A stretch of DNA of 64,000 bases from Acidobacterium sp. (lineage in GTDB: Bacteria > Acidobacteriota > Terriglobia > Terriglobales > Acidobacteriaceae), in NCBI GenBank assembly GCA_003166955.1, contig PMUI01000077.1, positions 1 to 64,000 of the forward strand, given 5' to 3'. The stretch's first letter is position 1, and each line of letters begins with the position of its first letter. Shown piece after piece: positions 8,403-16,829 of the stretch. The notes under the pieces are model-generated. The model made no database searches and was not told where the DNA came from. It was given only the letters and a program-made list of their open reading frames with translations. The translations under genes and the position numbers were made by a program.

Positions 8403-10772
8403 TTAGAGCTTCGCGGCTTCGGCTTTGGCGGTCTGGAGGATGGGGAGGCCCGGGTCCGCGTCTTTCCATGAGCTGAGAAAATCCTGGTACGCGGCTTTGG
8501 CCTGGGCGGTCTGGCCCTGGAGCTGGTACGCGCGTGCGAGCTGGAGGCGATTCAGCGCGCCGATGGGCGAGGCCAGAACGATGCCGCGCCAGGCGGCGAT
8601 CTTCTCGAACTCGTACTGGGCGCGATGGCCGTCGCCGGCGGCGAGCCAGGCAACGCCGCGCAGGTACGCGGGGATGAGCGCGGCAGCTTCGCCGGCTTCA
8701 TAGGGAGTGGCGGGCTCGAGGGCGCGGATGGCGCGCGCGGGGTCGTGTTGCGCGAGAGCGACCGCGCCGCGGATGGCAGGCAGGTAGAGGTACTGGACGA
8801 AGGTGTCGTCGGGGAAATCCTTGTTGAGCTGATCGGCGAGGGCGCTGGCCTGAGCAGAAAGTGCGCGAGCAGAAAATCCGCGATCGGCGCGATCGTCGGG
8901 ATCGGCGTCGGCGGCGAGAGCGAGGGCGAGGGCGGCTCCGTATTTCGTGTCGCGATCGTGTGCTAGGGCGAGGGCCGCGTCGGCGAGACGGCGCGCTTCG
9001 GGCAGATTTCCGTAAAGGGCTTCGCGCTGGGCGGCTTCAATCTGATATCCAGCGGCGGCTTCCTTTTCTCCCGCGCGGCGCGCGGCGTCGGTGGCGCGGT
9101 CAGTGTACTCGCGGGCTTTGGCGGCCTGGCCGTTGAACGCGAGCACGCCGGCGTAGCGGTCGAGGAACAGATCCTCAACGCCGGGCTCGCCGGCGGCCCA
9201 GCTCATCTCGTGGTCGATAGCGGCCTGATTGTGCTCAAGGAAGGCGATGTCGAAGACGTAGAGGTGCAGGTCAGAGGATTCGATGTGGTGGGCGAACGCC
9301 GCGTCGAGCAGAGTATGCGCCTGAGCGAGGCGATTCTCCGACATGCTTTCGTTCACGAGGTTAGCGTAGTTCTGGCCATCGTCGGGACCGAGACGCAGCG
9401 CGGCCTGGGCCTGGGGCAGACTGCGCGCGAACTGGCCGAGGTCGCTGTCGATAACGGCGAGGTTAGTGTGGGGCGTCACTTCATCGGGATACGTCGCCGC
9501 CCAGGTTTCATAAGTTGTAGCGGCCTTGGTGAGGTCGCCGGTGACGAACTCGTAGTAGTGGGCTTCGATGTAGAGGCGCTCGCGTTCGCTGACGCGCTGG
9601 CGAAGCTCATAGGCGCGGCGCGTGTTGTCGGCGGCGAGGCCGGTTTCCCCGAGGTTGTTGTAGGCGTTGCCGAGCGCGGCGTAGGCGATGGCGAAGTCGG
9701 GATCGAGGCGGATGGCTCGCTCAAAAAACGGGATGCAGGAGGAAGACTCGCCCTTCTGGATCATGGTGGCGCGGCCGATGCTGTAGGCCTGGAGCGCTTC
9801 GAGCGAAGGCGTGGTGGCTTCTTCGATGGGCGTGTCGAAGCGCTGCACGGTGGCGAGCGATTCGCCGAGTTTGGCGCGGAGTTGGCCGGTGATGTCGCCG
9901 AGCGCGGGGAGAACCTGCTCCTTGCCGGCAGCGGTGGATTGCAGGTCGGCGATGGTGTCGCCGGTGCGGCAGTTGATGGCGCGCACGCCGATAACGTATT
10001 GCGTGCCGAGTTTCGCGATGGAGCCGTCGAGGAACGCTTCGCTCTGATTGCGCTGGCAGAGCTCGCGCGAGACTTCGCCGGTAAGGGGCTCGTCGGCGGG
10101 ACGGCCCATGAGGCGGAGGGTCGTCTGGATGCGCGATTCGGGCACGAGGCGAAGGTAGGGAGACTGCTCGAGCTCGATGGCCATGGCCTGGCGCAGCGTG
10201 GTGTTGAAGACGGGATCGCCGGTGGTGTTGGCAATGTCTGCCAGGACGATGGTGCCAGTGGCGAGGGGCGCGGCGGAGACGGGACCGGGCTTGCGGCGTT
10301 CGTCGATGCGAAGCGCGATGAAAGCGGCGCCGACGCACATGGCGGCGACGGCTGCGATGACGAAGGCCCAGCGCCGGCTGCGCGTTGGCGTTTTATACGA
10401 GGCGGGCGTGGATGGCTGAGGTGGGGTTGAGGCCGGAGGCTCGGTCGGCAGAATTCTCACTTCGCCAACGAAGCGATAGCCACGGCGAGGGATGGTCTCG
10501 ATGCGGCACGCGCCTTCTTCCTCACCGAGGGTTTTGCGGAGCTGCGAGATGTGGACGGCGAGGTTGGACTCCTCGACGAAGGAGTCGGGCCAGACGCGAC
10601 GCATGAGGGAATCTTTTTCGACAAGCTGGCCGTGGTTCTCGACGAGGACCGCGAGGATGTCGACGGCCTTGCGGGAGAGGGGCACGAGTTCGCTGCCGCG
10701 AAAGAGGAGGTGCTGCGAGCCATCCAGGCGGAAGGGATCAAACTCCCAATGGAGATTGCCAGACCGATTCAT
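8403..10772 (-). CDS. CadC-like winged-helix regulator with transmembrane segment and TPR sensor domain
   Basis: A 789-residue membrane transcription factor. Residues about 5-105 form an OmpR/CadC-type winged helix (FRLDGSQHLLFRGSELVPLS, LRKTLGEEE, IETIPRRGYRFVGEV). A Pro/Thr linker and one transmembrane helix (about 135-155) follow. The rest is an extracytoplasmic part with a FlgO-like domain (VLADIANTTGDPVFNTTLRQ) and TPR repeats (IRLDPDFAIAYAALGNAYNN). Such proteins bind DNA while membrane-anchored and sense signals outside; the signal is unknown. It is divergent from the outer-membrane barrel gene at 11067, a plausible target. The related relic at 8262-8372 lies just downstream. Confidence 0.9.
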   Translation of the reverse strand: MNRSGNLHWEFDPFRLDGSQHLLFRGSELVPLSRKAVDILAVLVENHGQLVEKDSLMRRVWPDSFVEESNLAVHISQLRKTLGEEEGACRIETIPRRGYRFVGEVRILPTEPPASTPPQPSTPASYKTPTRSRRWAFVIAAVAAMCVGAAFIALRIDERRKPGPVSAAPLATGTIVLADIANTTGDPVFNTTLRQAMAIELEQSPYLRLVPESRIQTTLRLMGRPADEPLTGEVSRELCQRNQSEAFLDGSIAKLGTQYVIGVRAINCRTGDTIADLQSTAAGKEQVLPALGDITGQLRAKLGESLATVQRFDTPIEEATTPSLEALQAYSIGRATMIQKGESSSCIPFFERAIRLDPDFAIAYAALGNAYNNLGETGLAADNTRRAYELRQRVSERERLYIEAHYYEFVTGDLTKAATTYETWAATYPDEVTPHTNLAVIDSDLGQFARSLPQAQAALRLGPDDGQNYANLVNESMSENRLAQAHTLLDAAFAHHIESSDLHLYVFDIAFLEHNQAAIDHEMSWAAGEPGVEDLFLDRYAGVLAFNGQAAKAREYTDRATDAARRAGEKEAAAGYQIEAAQREALYGNLPEARRLADAALALAHDRDTKYGAALALALAADADPDDRADRGFSARALSAQASALADQLNKDFPDDTFVQYLYLPAIRGAVALAQHDPARAIRALEPATPYEAGEAAALIPAYLRGVAWLAAGDGHRAQYEFEKIAAWRGIVLASPIGALNRLQLARAYQLQGQTAQAKAAYQDFLSSWKDADPGLPILQTAKAEAAKL

Positions 10773-11066
10773 CGGACTAAGCCGCGGATTTAGAGCTTTT
10801 TAAGGCTTTCTTTAGGACATTTGTCGTGGTCAGAGGGCTTTCTATCACGCATAGCAAGCGGGCCAACCGGCGGGGGGTTCCGGCGAGTTCAGGCCAGCGT
10901 GCCGGAGTATAGCACGGTCCTCGGCGTCGAGAACCGGAGGAAATGCAGCGAGAAGAGGGGCAAGAAGCGGGGCAAACAGGGGCATGCGAGGGCGTTACGA
11001 GAATGTGCTGGGCAGGTTACGGAGAGTCATGGCAGACTACGTCAATTTCATCGGCATGAGGGAGCA

Positions 11067-11870
11067 ATGACAGAGGGCACCAGCCTAATGCGCCGGGCGC
11101 GGGTGAGGAGCGCGGCAAGCTGGCCGCGCTTGCACGACGTGGGCCTTCGGCTGGTTGTGGGAATCCTGGTGTTGCTGGTGGTGCTGTTGTTTTCGGCAGC
11201 GGGTTGGGGGCAGGCTCGGGGGTTCGGCGGCGACCAGCCGAACTACCTGGCTCCGAACTACTGGGGGATGGTGGGGCCGGAGGCGGAGGAACTGGCAGCG
11301 GTCGGATTTGCTGGGAGCGGCATGGGAGCGGCGGCGTTTGAGAACAGCAGGATGACGCCGAAGGTGCATGGGCCGATGTGGCACATGGCCGACGTGGAGG
11401 GCGGGTACGCGTCGATCCGGTCGACGTCGTCGCCGCTGAAGTGCGGATGCTTTACGGCGGATGGCGGGAACGGGTCGATGGTCTACCACCTGACGGAATA
11501 TTTCGGCATCGCGGGCGATGGAGCGCGGGTGTGGGCGCCGAGCACGGCGACGAGCCAGGGGTTGAACCTGACGACATATTTGGGAGGGCCGCAGGTTTCG
11601 ACATTGTTGTTCGGGCATTTGGTGCCGTTCGGACATTTTCTGCTGGGTAAGGCGCCGGCGGACGGATTGACGGGCCCGCGCTCGGCTGGATCGGTGAGCA
11701 CGTTTGCGGATGGGTGGGGCGGAGGTGTGGACCTGGTGCTGAATCACGACACGTCGGTGCGGCTGGCGGAGATCGATGAGGACATCACGCACTTTCGCGG
11801 AGCGATGGGGCCGCAGCAGAGCAATCTGCGCATGGTGTTTGGGGTGGTCTTTCATTTCAAGACGCCATGA
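11067..11870 (+). CDS. Exported outer-membrane beta-barrel protein
   Basis: A 267-residue protein with an N-terminal hydrophobic export segment (VVGILVLLVVLLFSAAGWGQ) and a C-terminal half of alternating strands ending in MVFGVVFHFKTP, typical of the last strand of OmpA-like barrels. The ATG at 11067 is chosen because GGGAG lies just upstream; the frame is open from 10821 but that part does not look coding. The motif DVEGGYASIRS resembles the start of small acidobacterial barrels. Function unknown. The divergent CadC-like gene may regulate it. Confidence 0.7.
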   Translation: MTEGTSLMRRARVRSAASWPRLHDVGLRLVVGILVLLVVLLFSAAGWGQARGFGGDQPNYLAPNYWGMVGPEAEELAAVGFAGSGMGAAAFENSRMTPKVHGPMWHMADVEGGYASIRSTSSPLKCGCFTADGGNGSMVYHLTEYFGIAGDGARVWAPSTATSQGLNLTTYLGGPQVSTLLFGHLVPFGHFLLGKAPADGLTGPRSAGSVSTFADGWGGGVDLVLNHDTSVRLAEIDEDITHFRGAMGPQQSNLRMVFGVVFHFKTP

Positions 11871-11900
11871 GTGGCGGGGTGAGTTGTGGAGGGCGGGGTG

Positions 11901-12002
11901 ATGGGCGGCAGAACGAGGTTATCGAGACGCACGCGGCTGATGCTGGCGGTTGCGCTGACGATGTGCTTCTGGGTAGTGGTGATCCCGATGTGCTGGCCGT
12001 GA
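11901..12002 (+). CDS. Possible 33-residue single-span membrane protein
   Basis: ATG at 11901 with GGAGGGCGGGG just upstream opens a 33-codon frame ending TGA at 12000-12002. The product has a basic N-terminus (GGRTRLSRRTR) and one hydrophobic stretch (LMLAVALTMCFWVVVIPMCW), the usual design of a small membrane protein. It lies between the beta-barrel gene and the next gene in the same direction. No homologue is known to me, so coding status is a guess. Confidence 0.35.
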   Translation: MGGRTRLSRRTRLMLAVALTMCFWVVVIPMCWP

Positions 12003-12048
12003 ATATGTTGGGCGGCCGCGAGGTTCGACGATGGATGGAGGAGCTGGG

Positions 12049-13125
12049 ATGAAACACGAAGCGAAGGCGCTTGATTTCTGGGCGCTGATTGCGGTGCTGG
12101 TGCTGGGCATGATCTTCGGCACCTGCGTGCTGTCGGCGTTCGGAATGAAAACCGTGGGCGGGCAGCCATCGGCAAACGTGAGCTGGATCCAGTTTCAGGA
12201 TCCGATGGAGCACGCTTTCGGCGTCGAGGTGCCGCAGGGCTGGACGGTGCGGGGCGGCCTGTTTCGGCTGGGGTATTCCGACGAGCGGCCGATGGTGGAT
12301 CTGCGCTCGCCGGATGGGTTGATCGAGATTCGCCTGGGCGATGTGGCGATTCCGTCGTACACGCTGCCGAACCAGTACCACGCGTATGAGGGCGAAGTGT
12401 ACGACCTGGGCGCGCAGGCGCGGCTGATCGTGGCGCGCTACCGCAGCGGCCCGGAGTTCGCGGTCCTGTATTCGCACGCGCGGTTCGGCAGCAACTGCCG
12501 GAACCCGCAGCCGGGTCCGGCGGACGCGGGGTTCGCGGTGCCCGATTATCTCCCGCAGGAGCAGAGCGCGTCGCAGTCGTCGGCGGGCCAGATCGCGTAT
12601 CGCTGTGAGACGCAGAGTGGGAAGCGTGTGGCGTTTGCGTATACGAAGACGGCGCTGTATCAGGGCATCTGGCAGGTTCCGACGATTGTGAGTTTCGTTG
12701 CGCCGCCGGAGAAGGCGGCGATGGCGCGGACTCTGCTGCTGCACTGTGTGCACTCGCTCGCGATCGCGCCGGCGTGGCTCGAGTATCAGAAACACATGGA
12801 CGCCGAGGGGCTGCAGTATCAGCGCCTGCGCCAGCAGGGACGGCTGCGGGACTTGCAGGCGCAGGTGCAGCAGTTTGAGACGCGCATGCAGGCCATACAA
12901 AACCAGGTGAATGCCTTTGAGCAACACCAGGCCGCACAGGCCGCGCAGGTGGAGAGCTTCACGAACGTCCTGACGGGCGTCACGCCGACTATCGATCCGC
13001 TGACCGGCGAGGCGCGCAATGTGTGGACGGGGCCGAACGCGAATTACTGGGTGAACGGGCTGGGCGAGGTGGTGAACGCCAACTCCGCGCCGTCGGCGGG
13101 CTGGAGACAGTTACAGCCGAATTAA
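12049..13125 (+). CDS. Membrane-anchored protein of unknown function with coiled coil
   Basis: Not recognised by name. From ATG 12049 (GAGGAG upstream) the 358-residue product has an N-terminal membrane anchor (ALIAVLVLGMIFGTCVLSAF). A domain of about 200 residues starting WIQFQDPMEHAFGVEVPQGW follows; this resembles periplasmic domains of the kind found in secreted lipoprotein-like proteins. Then comes a Gln-rich coiled coil (about residues 255-310) and a short C-terminal tail with VWTGPNANYWVNGLGEVV. Four cysteines in the middle could form disulfides. It is colinear with the upstream barrel gene. Confidence 0.7.
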   Translation: MKHEAKALDFWALIAVLVLGMIFGTCVLSAFGMKTVGGQPSANVSWIQFQDPMEHAFGVEVPQGWTVRGGLFRLGYSDERPMVDLRSPDGLIEIRLGDVAIPSYTLPNQYHAYEGEVYDLGAQARLIVARYRSGPEFAVLYSHARFGSNCRNPQPGPADAGFAVPDYLPQEQSASQSSAGQIAYRCETQSGKRVAFAYTKTALYQGIWQVPTIVSFVAPPEKAAMARTLLLHCVHSLAIAPAWLEYQKHMDAEGLQYQRLRQQGRLRDLQAQVQQFETRMQAIQNQVNAFEQHQAAQAAQVESFTNVLTGVTPTIDPLTGEARNVWTGPNANYWVNGLGEVVNANSAPSAGWRQLQPN

Positions 13126-13228
13126 TTTTTCCCGCGAGCCGCTGCAAACCACGCCGATTCGTAGCTTGTTGACGCCGTGCGCTGCTAAGACGCGAACCGC
13201 TGGGGACGCGCAAACGTAAATTGTCCGC

Positions 13229-14146
13229 ATGAGACCTTGGTTTCGCGCGGGTATGCGTCTTACCGGGATCGTCGCGGGCGTCTACCTGATCGCGTCCGCA
13301 ACTGCCGCGTACGAGCTGGCGCAGGTGGCGCTGCGTCCGGAGCGCAGGGCGCTGCCCCCGGCTGCTCCTGCATGGCTGCACGCGCCGGCCGACGACGTGA
13401 GCCTGCGCGCCGGAGACGGCGCGCTGCTGCAGGCGTGGTACCTCGGCGCAGCACATCCGAACGGCGATGTGGTGATCCTGCTCCACGGCCAGGCCGACAC
13501 GCGCGAGGGCGTGGCGGGCTACGCGTTTACGTTCCTGCAGCATGGATACGCGGTGCTGTTGCCGGACTCGCGCGCGCACGGCGCCAGCGGCGGGAACGTG
13601 GCCACCTACGGCGTGCTGGAGCGCGACGACGTTCGGCGCTGGGCATTGTGGCTGCGTGGGAAAACGCCGGGCTGCGAGTATCTCTTCGGCGAATCGATGG
13701 GCGCGGCGATTGCGATTCAGGCGAGTGCCATCGCGCCGGGCGTTTGCGCGGTAGCCGCGGAGTCCTCCTTCGCGACATTCCGCGAGATCGCCAACGACCG
13801 CATCTCGCAGATCACCGGCCTGGGTCTGTGGTTCCCGCACACCGTGGCCGCGCCCGCGCGCGAGCTGGCGCTGCTCTATGGCGCGGTGCGCTTTCACGTC
13901 AATCTCGCCGACGCGAGCCCTCTGCGCGCCATCCGCGCGTCCCGCGTGCCTACCCTGCTGATCTGCGGGACGGCCGACACGAATATTCCCATGAGGCATT
14001 CGGTGGAATTGTTCGACGCGGGCGCTTCTCATTCGCAGCTTTGGATCGTCGAAGGAGCAGCGCACACCGGCGCGGCGGACGTGAATCCCGCGGAATTTGA
14101 GCGCCGCGTAGTGGGCTGGTTCCAGCAGCACGATCAGCCGCGCTGA
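13229..14146 (+). CDS. Alpha/beta hydrolase
   Basis: A 305-residue alpha/beta-hydrolase of the serine aminopeptidase/BEM46 type. The nucleophile elbow is FGESMGAA (Ser in GESMG), the acid lies in CGTADTNIP and the catalytic His in VEGAAHTGA. The oxyanion segment is ILLHGQADTREGVAGYA. An N-terminal hydrophobic segment (LTGIVAGVYLIASATAA) suggests a membrane anchor facing the periplasm. The substrate cannot be predicted. Its TGA overlaps the ATG that opens the next frame by one base. Confidence 0.88.
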   Translation: MRPWFRAGMRLTGIVAGVYLIASATAAYELAQVALRPERRALPPAAPAWLHAPADDVSLRAGDGALLQAWYLGAAHPNGDVVILLHGQADTREGVAGYAFTFLQHGYAVLLPDSRAHGASGGNVATYGVLERDDVRRWALWLRGKTPGCEYLFGESMGAAIAIQASAIAPGVCAVAAESSFATFREIANDRISQITGLGLWFPHTVAAPARELALLYGAVRFHVNLADASPLRAIRASRVPTLLICGTADTNIPMRHSVELFDAGASHSQLWIVEGAAHTGAADVNPAEFERRVVGWFQQHDQPR

Positions 14147-14229
14147 TGGCGGCCCGCCCGGGCAAGCGCCGCGAACGCACGCGCGGACGGCTCGTCCCAT
14201 TACTATGGAACTGGAGGTTCTCCGCTCGA

Positions 14230-14838
14230 ATGGTTTCCCGAAGGGTATTGCAGTTCTTTTCGGCTCCTTTCCTCGCTTTTCTTTTTTGTTCCGCGACACA
14301 GGCGCAGAAGGCACTCAGGAACGACGAGGTTTCTGTCGGCGGATTTTATCAGTTCACGTCCAACGCGAGCGGGAACGGCATCACCGACACCACCACCACT
14401 TCCGTCGGCGGAGAGGCGAGCTTTCGGCACAGCTTTCACTGGTATCTCGGCTATGAAGCCTCGTATGACTACTCCCGGTTCACCGAGTACTACACCGGCC
14501 AGACCTTCGGCTACCAGCACAACCTGCACGTCTTTAATGGCTCGTACTACGTGCACGGCCCGAAGGCGCTCGGCCTCCAACCCTTCGCGGTAGCGGGCAT
14601 CAGCGCGGTGGTCTTTTCGCCCTCGCTGAACGGAGGACAGAATGTGCCGTATCAGATTCGGCCGGGAGTGAACTTCGGAGCGGGCGTGGACTATCCGCTG
14701 CTGACCAGCAATTTCGGACTGCGGTTCCAGTATCGCGGGCTCTTTTATGAAGCGCCGGATTTTGGGGTGACGAAGCTGACCACCGGCAGCTATCGGCTGA
14801 CGTCGGAGCCCCTGGCCGGCCTGTATGTTCGTTTCTGA
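14230..14838 (+). CDS. Exported outer-membrane beta-barrel protein
   Basis: A 202-residue protein from the ATG at 14230, chosen because it begins a signal peptide (FFSAPFLAFLFCSATQAQ) and has GGAGG upstream; the frame itself opens at 14146. The mature part has alternating aromatic strands (VSVGGFYQFTSNASG, WYLGYEASYDYSRF, NFGLRFQYRGLFYEAP) and ends LAGLYVRF, the terminal-aromatic sign of Bam-inserted barrels. Probably an eight-stranded barrel of unknown role. It runs into the HIT gene 22 nt later. Confidence 0.75.
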   Translation: MVSRRVLQFFSAPFLAFLFCSATQAQKALRNDEVSVGGFYQFTSNASGNGITDTTTTSVGGEASFRHSFHWYLGYEASYDYSRFTEYYTGQTFGYQHNLHVFNGSYYVHGPKALGLQPFAVAGISAVVFSPSLNGGQNVPYQIRPGVNFGAGVDYPLLTSNFGLRFQYRGLFYEAPDFGVTKLTTGSYRLTSEPLAGLYVRF

Positions 14839-14860
14839 TCCGATCGCTAGCGAGGCTATC

Positions 14861-15199
14861 GTGGATTGCATTTTCTGCAAAATTGCCGCCGGCAGCATTC
14901 CCGCGAAGAAGGTGCGCGAAGACGATGCGGTACTGGCGTTTCACGACATCGATCCGAAAGCGCCGACGCACATTCTGGTGATCCCGAAGAAGCACATCGC
15001 GTCGCTCGCAGAGGCGAAGGCAGACGACGCGGCGCTGCTGGGCCGCCTGCTGCTGGCCGTCGCGGAGATCGCGCAGGAGCAGGGCCTGGGCAAAGGCTAT
15101 CGCGTGGTGATCAGCACCGGAGCCGAAGGCGGGCAGACGGTCGACCATCTTCATCTGCATGTTCTGGGTGGGCGGCAGATGCACTGGCCTCCGGGCTAA
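14861..15199 (+). CDS. HIT family nucleotide hydrolase/transferase (HINT-like)
   Basis: A 112-residue histidine-triad protein starting at GTG 14861 (family N-terminus DCIFCKIAAGSIPA). The active site is HLHLHVLGG, and an ILVIPKKHI block matches the HINT branch. HINT-type enzymes hydrolyse AMP-lysine or similar phosphoramidates. A zinc-type CxxC is present in CIFC. The frame is open from an ATG at 14825, which would overlap the upstream barrel gene and add 12 untypical residues. The metallophosphoesterase starts 4 nt after the stop, so they form an operon. Confidence 0.93.
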   Translation: MDCIFCKIAAGSIPAKKVREDDAVLAFHDIDPKAPTHILVIPKKHIASLAEAKADDAALLGRLLLAVAEIAQEQGLGKGYRVVISTGAEGGQTVDHLHLHVLGGRQMHWPPG

Positions 15200-15203
15200 C
15201 GCC

Positions 15204-15935
15204 GTGCGCGTTGCCGTCGTATCGGACATTCATGGGAACCGGACTGCGCTCGAGGCAGTGATCGCCGATCTGCGCGAGGCTGCGCCCGATCTGGTGCTGC
15301 TGGGCGGCGATGTGGCGGATAGTGGATCGAGTCCGGTAGAGGTGCTGGACCGTGTTCGCGCGCTGGGATGGCCGGGCGTGATGGGCAATACCGACGAGAT
15401 GCTGGTACGGCCCGAGACGCTTGAGTCGTTTGCGGCTGCGTCAGAAGCTCTGGCGAGCTTGTGGGATGCAGTGCGTGAGATTGCAGCGGCGACGCGGTCG
15501 GCGCTGGGCGAGCAGCGGCTGGCTTGGTTGCGAGCCCTGCCCATCGAGTTGGTGCGAGAGGATGCGGGGCTGGCGCTGGTCCACGCGCTGCCGGGAGATT
15601 GCTGGCGCGCTCCGGTAGCCGATGCGAGCGAAGCGTATCTTGAGGCGATGTATGGGGTGCTGGGTCAGCCGACGGTGGTGTTCGGGCATACGCATTTGCC
15701 TGGCATTCGCAGATTGAGTGGGACGGTGCGGACGCTGATCAATACGGGGAGCGTGGGCCTGCCGTTCGATGGCGATGCGCGGGCTTCGTACTTGCTGATC
15801 GAGAACCGGGTGGCGGCAATTCGGCGCGTGGCGTACGACGTCGAGGCGGAGCTGGCGTTGTTGGCGCAGTGCGCATTGCCGGGCGCGGCGTGGACGGCGA
15901 AGATGCTGCGGGCGCGTGGGCCTGCGATGCCGTGA
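15204..15935 (+). CDS. YfcE-like metallophosphoesterase
   Basis: A 243-residue calcineurin-like phosphoesterase from GTG 15204. The dinuclear metal motifs are all present: VSDIHGN, LGGDVADSG, GVMGNTDEM, and GHTHLP near the C-terminus. It belongs to the phosphodiesterase group (PF12850). Substrate is unknown. Start choice follows the family, whose N-terminus runs straight into the SDIHGN strand. Coupled to the HIT gene by a 4-nt gap. Confidence 0.92.
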   Translation: MRVAVVSDIHGNRTALEAVIADLREAAPDLVLLGGDVADSGSSPVEVLDRVRALGWPGVMGNTDEMLVRPETLESFAAASEALASLWDAVREIAAATRSALGEQRLAWLRALPIELVREDAGLALVHALPGDCWRAPVADASEAYLEAMYGVLGQPTVVFGHTHLPGIRRLSGTVRTLINTGSVGLPFDGDARASYLLIENRVAAIRRVAYDVEAELALLAQCALPGAAWTAKMLRARGPAMP

Positions 15936-15980
15936 GCGGCGGGAAGGCGGGGTATCATAAAAGGGGGGAGTAAAGCAGCC

Positions 15981-16187
15981 ATGGCTCGTTCTGCGATTCT
16001 GACCAATCCGATCCCGACCCTCGAAGAGTTCGGGGACAGCCTCGGCCTGAGCAAGTCGCGGCAGCGGTCATTGATCGACATTGTGCGGAACGGCGCGAAT
16101 GGACGCCCCGCCGGCCGGACTTCCGCCCGGAAAACCGTGAAGCGCGAGACGCCGCGTCGGAAGACTGCGCGTGCAAAAGCCTCATAA
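15981..16187 (+). CDS. Small basic protein, partner of TIR-like gene
   Basis: A 68-residue protein with a strong ribosome-binding site (GGGGGGAG) before ATG 15981. Residues 13-37 (TLEEFGDSLGLSKSRQRSLI) look like a helix-turn-helix, and the C-terminal 30 residues are Arg/Lys-rich (RKTVKRETPRRKTARAKAS). It could bind DNA or RNA. Its last 17 nt overlap the start of the TIR-like gene, so the two are translationally coupled and probably act together. Function is unknown; an antitoxin-like or regulatory role is an inference only. Confidence 0.7.
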   Translation: MARSAILTNPIPTLEEFGDSLGLSKSRQRSLIDIVRNGANGRPAGRTSARKTVKRETPRRKTARAKAS

Positions 16188-16791
16188 GCCTGCCGCCGTA
16201 TTCCTGAACATCCCCTACGACGATCGATTCCGGCGCCTCTACCTGGCCTACATCACAGGGCTGACGCAACTGGGACTGGAGCCGCGCGCAACGCTGGGAA
16301 TTCCCGGCGGCGAACGGCGGCTGGACCGCATCCAGGCGCTGATTGAGAGCTGCCCATATTCCATTCATGATCTGTCGCGGGTCCAGCTGGACAGGAACCC
16401 GCCGCCGACGCCGCGATTCAATATGCCGTTTGAGCTGGGCCTGACTGTGGCCCTGGCGCGAAGAAACGCGGCGAGACACCTGTGGTTCGTTTTCGAAGCC
16501 GAGGAACGGCGCCTCATGAAATCGCTGAGCGATCTGAACGGCAGCGACGTGTACATCCACGACGGGACCGTGGAGGGGGTGATGCGTCAGCTGTGCAATG
16601 CTTTTGTGCGGCGGCGGGGCCCGCAGCCGACGGTCCCGGAGATGATGAAGACATACAGGCTCGTGTCGCGCCGCGTGGACGCAATCATGGCGAACGCCGG
16701 TGCTCGCAGCATTTTTGAGGCGCGTGTGTTCGCCGATCTGTCATTCGCGGCGCAGACCACGGTGAAGCTCCTGCGACGGGAACTGGTTTGA
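16171..16791 (+). CDS. TIR / nucleoside-deoxyribosyltransferase-like protein
   Basis: A 206-residue protein from GTG 16171. The first 100 residues look like a Rossmannoid fold: strand AAVFLNIPYDD, then RRLDRIQALIESCPYSIHDL, then RFNMPFELGLTVALA. The SxxDLS strand followed by N-x-x-FELG parallels TIR-like and nucleoside 2-deoxyribosyltransferase-like proteins, where the Glu of F/YELG is catalytic (here Glu88). The remaining 100 residues are a helical domain. Such proteins often cleave NAD+ or nucleotides in defence, but this family has no name that I know. Same operon as the 68-residue protein. Confidence 0.65.
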   Translation: MQKPHKPAAVFLNIPYDDRFRRLYLAYITGLTQLGLEPRATLGIPGGERRLDRIQALIESCPYSIHDLSRVQLDRNPPPTPRFNMPFELGLTVALARRNAARHLWFVFEAEERRLMKSLSDLNGSDVYIHDGTVEGVMRQLCNAFVRRRGPQPTVPEMMKTYRLVSRRVDAIMANAGARSIFEARVFADLSFAAQTTVKLLRRELV

Positions 16792-16829
16792 GTCTTCAGC
16801 AGTAGCCGAGGTGGGAGAGAATCTCGGAA

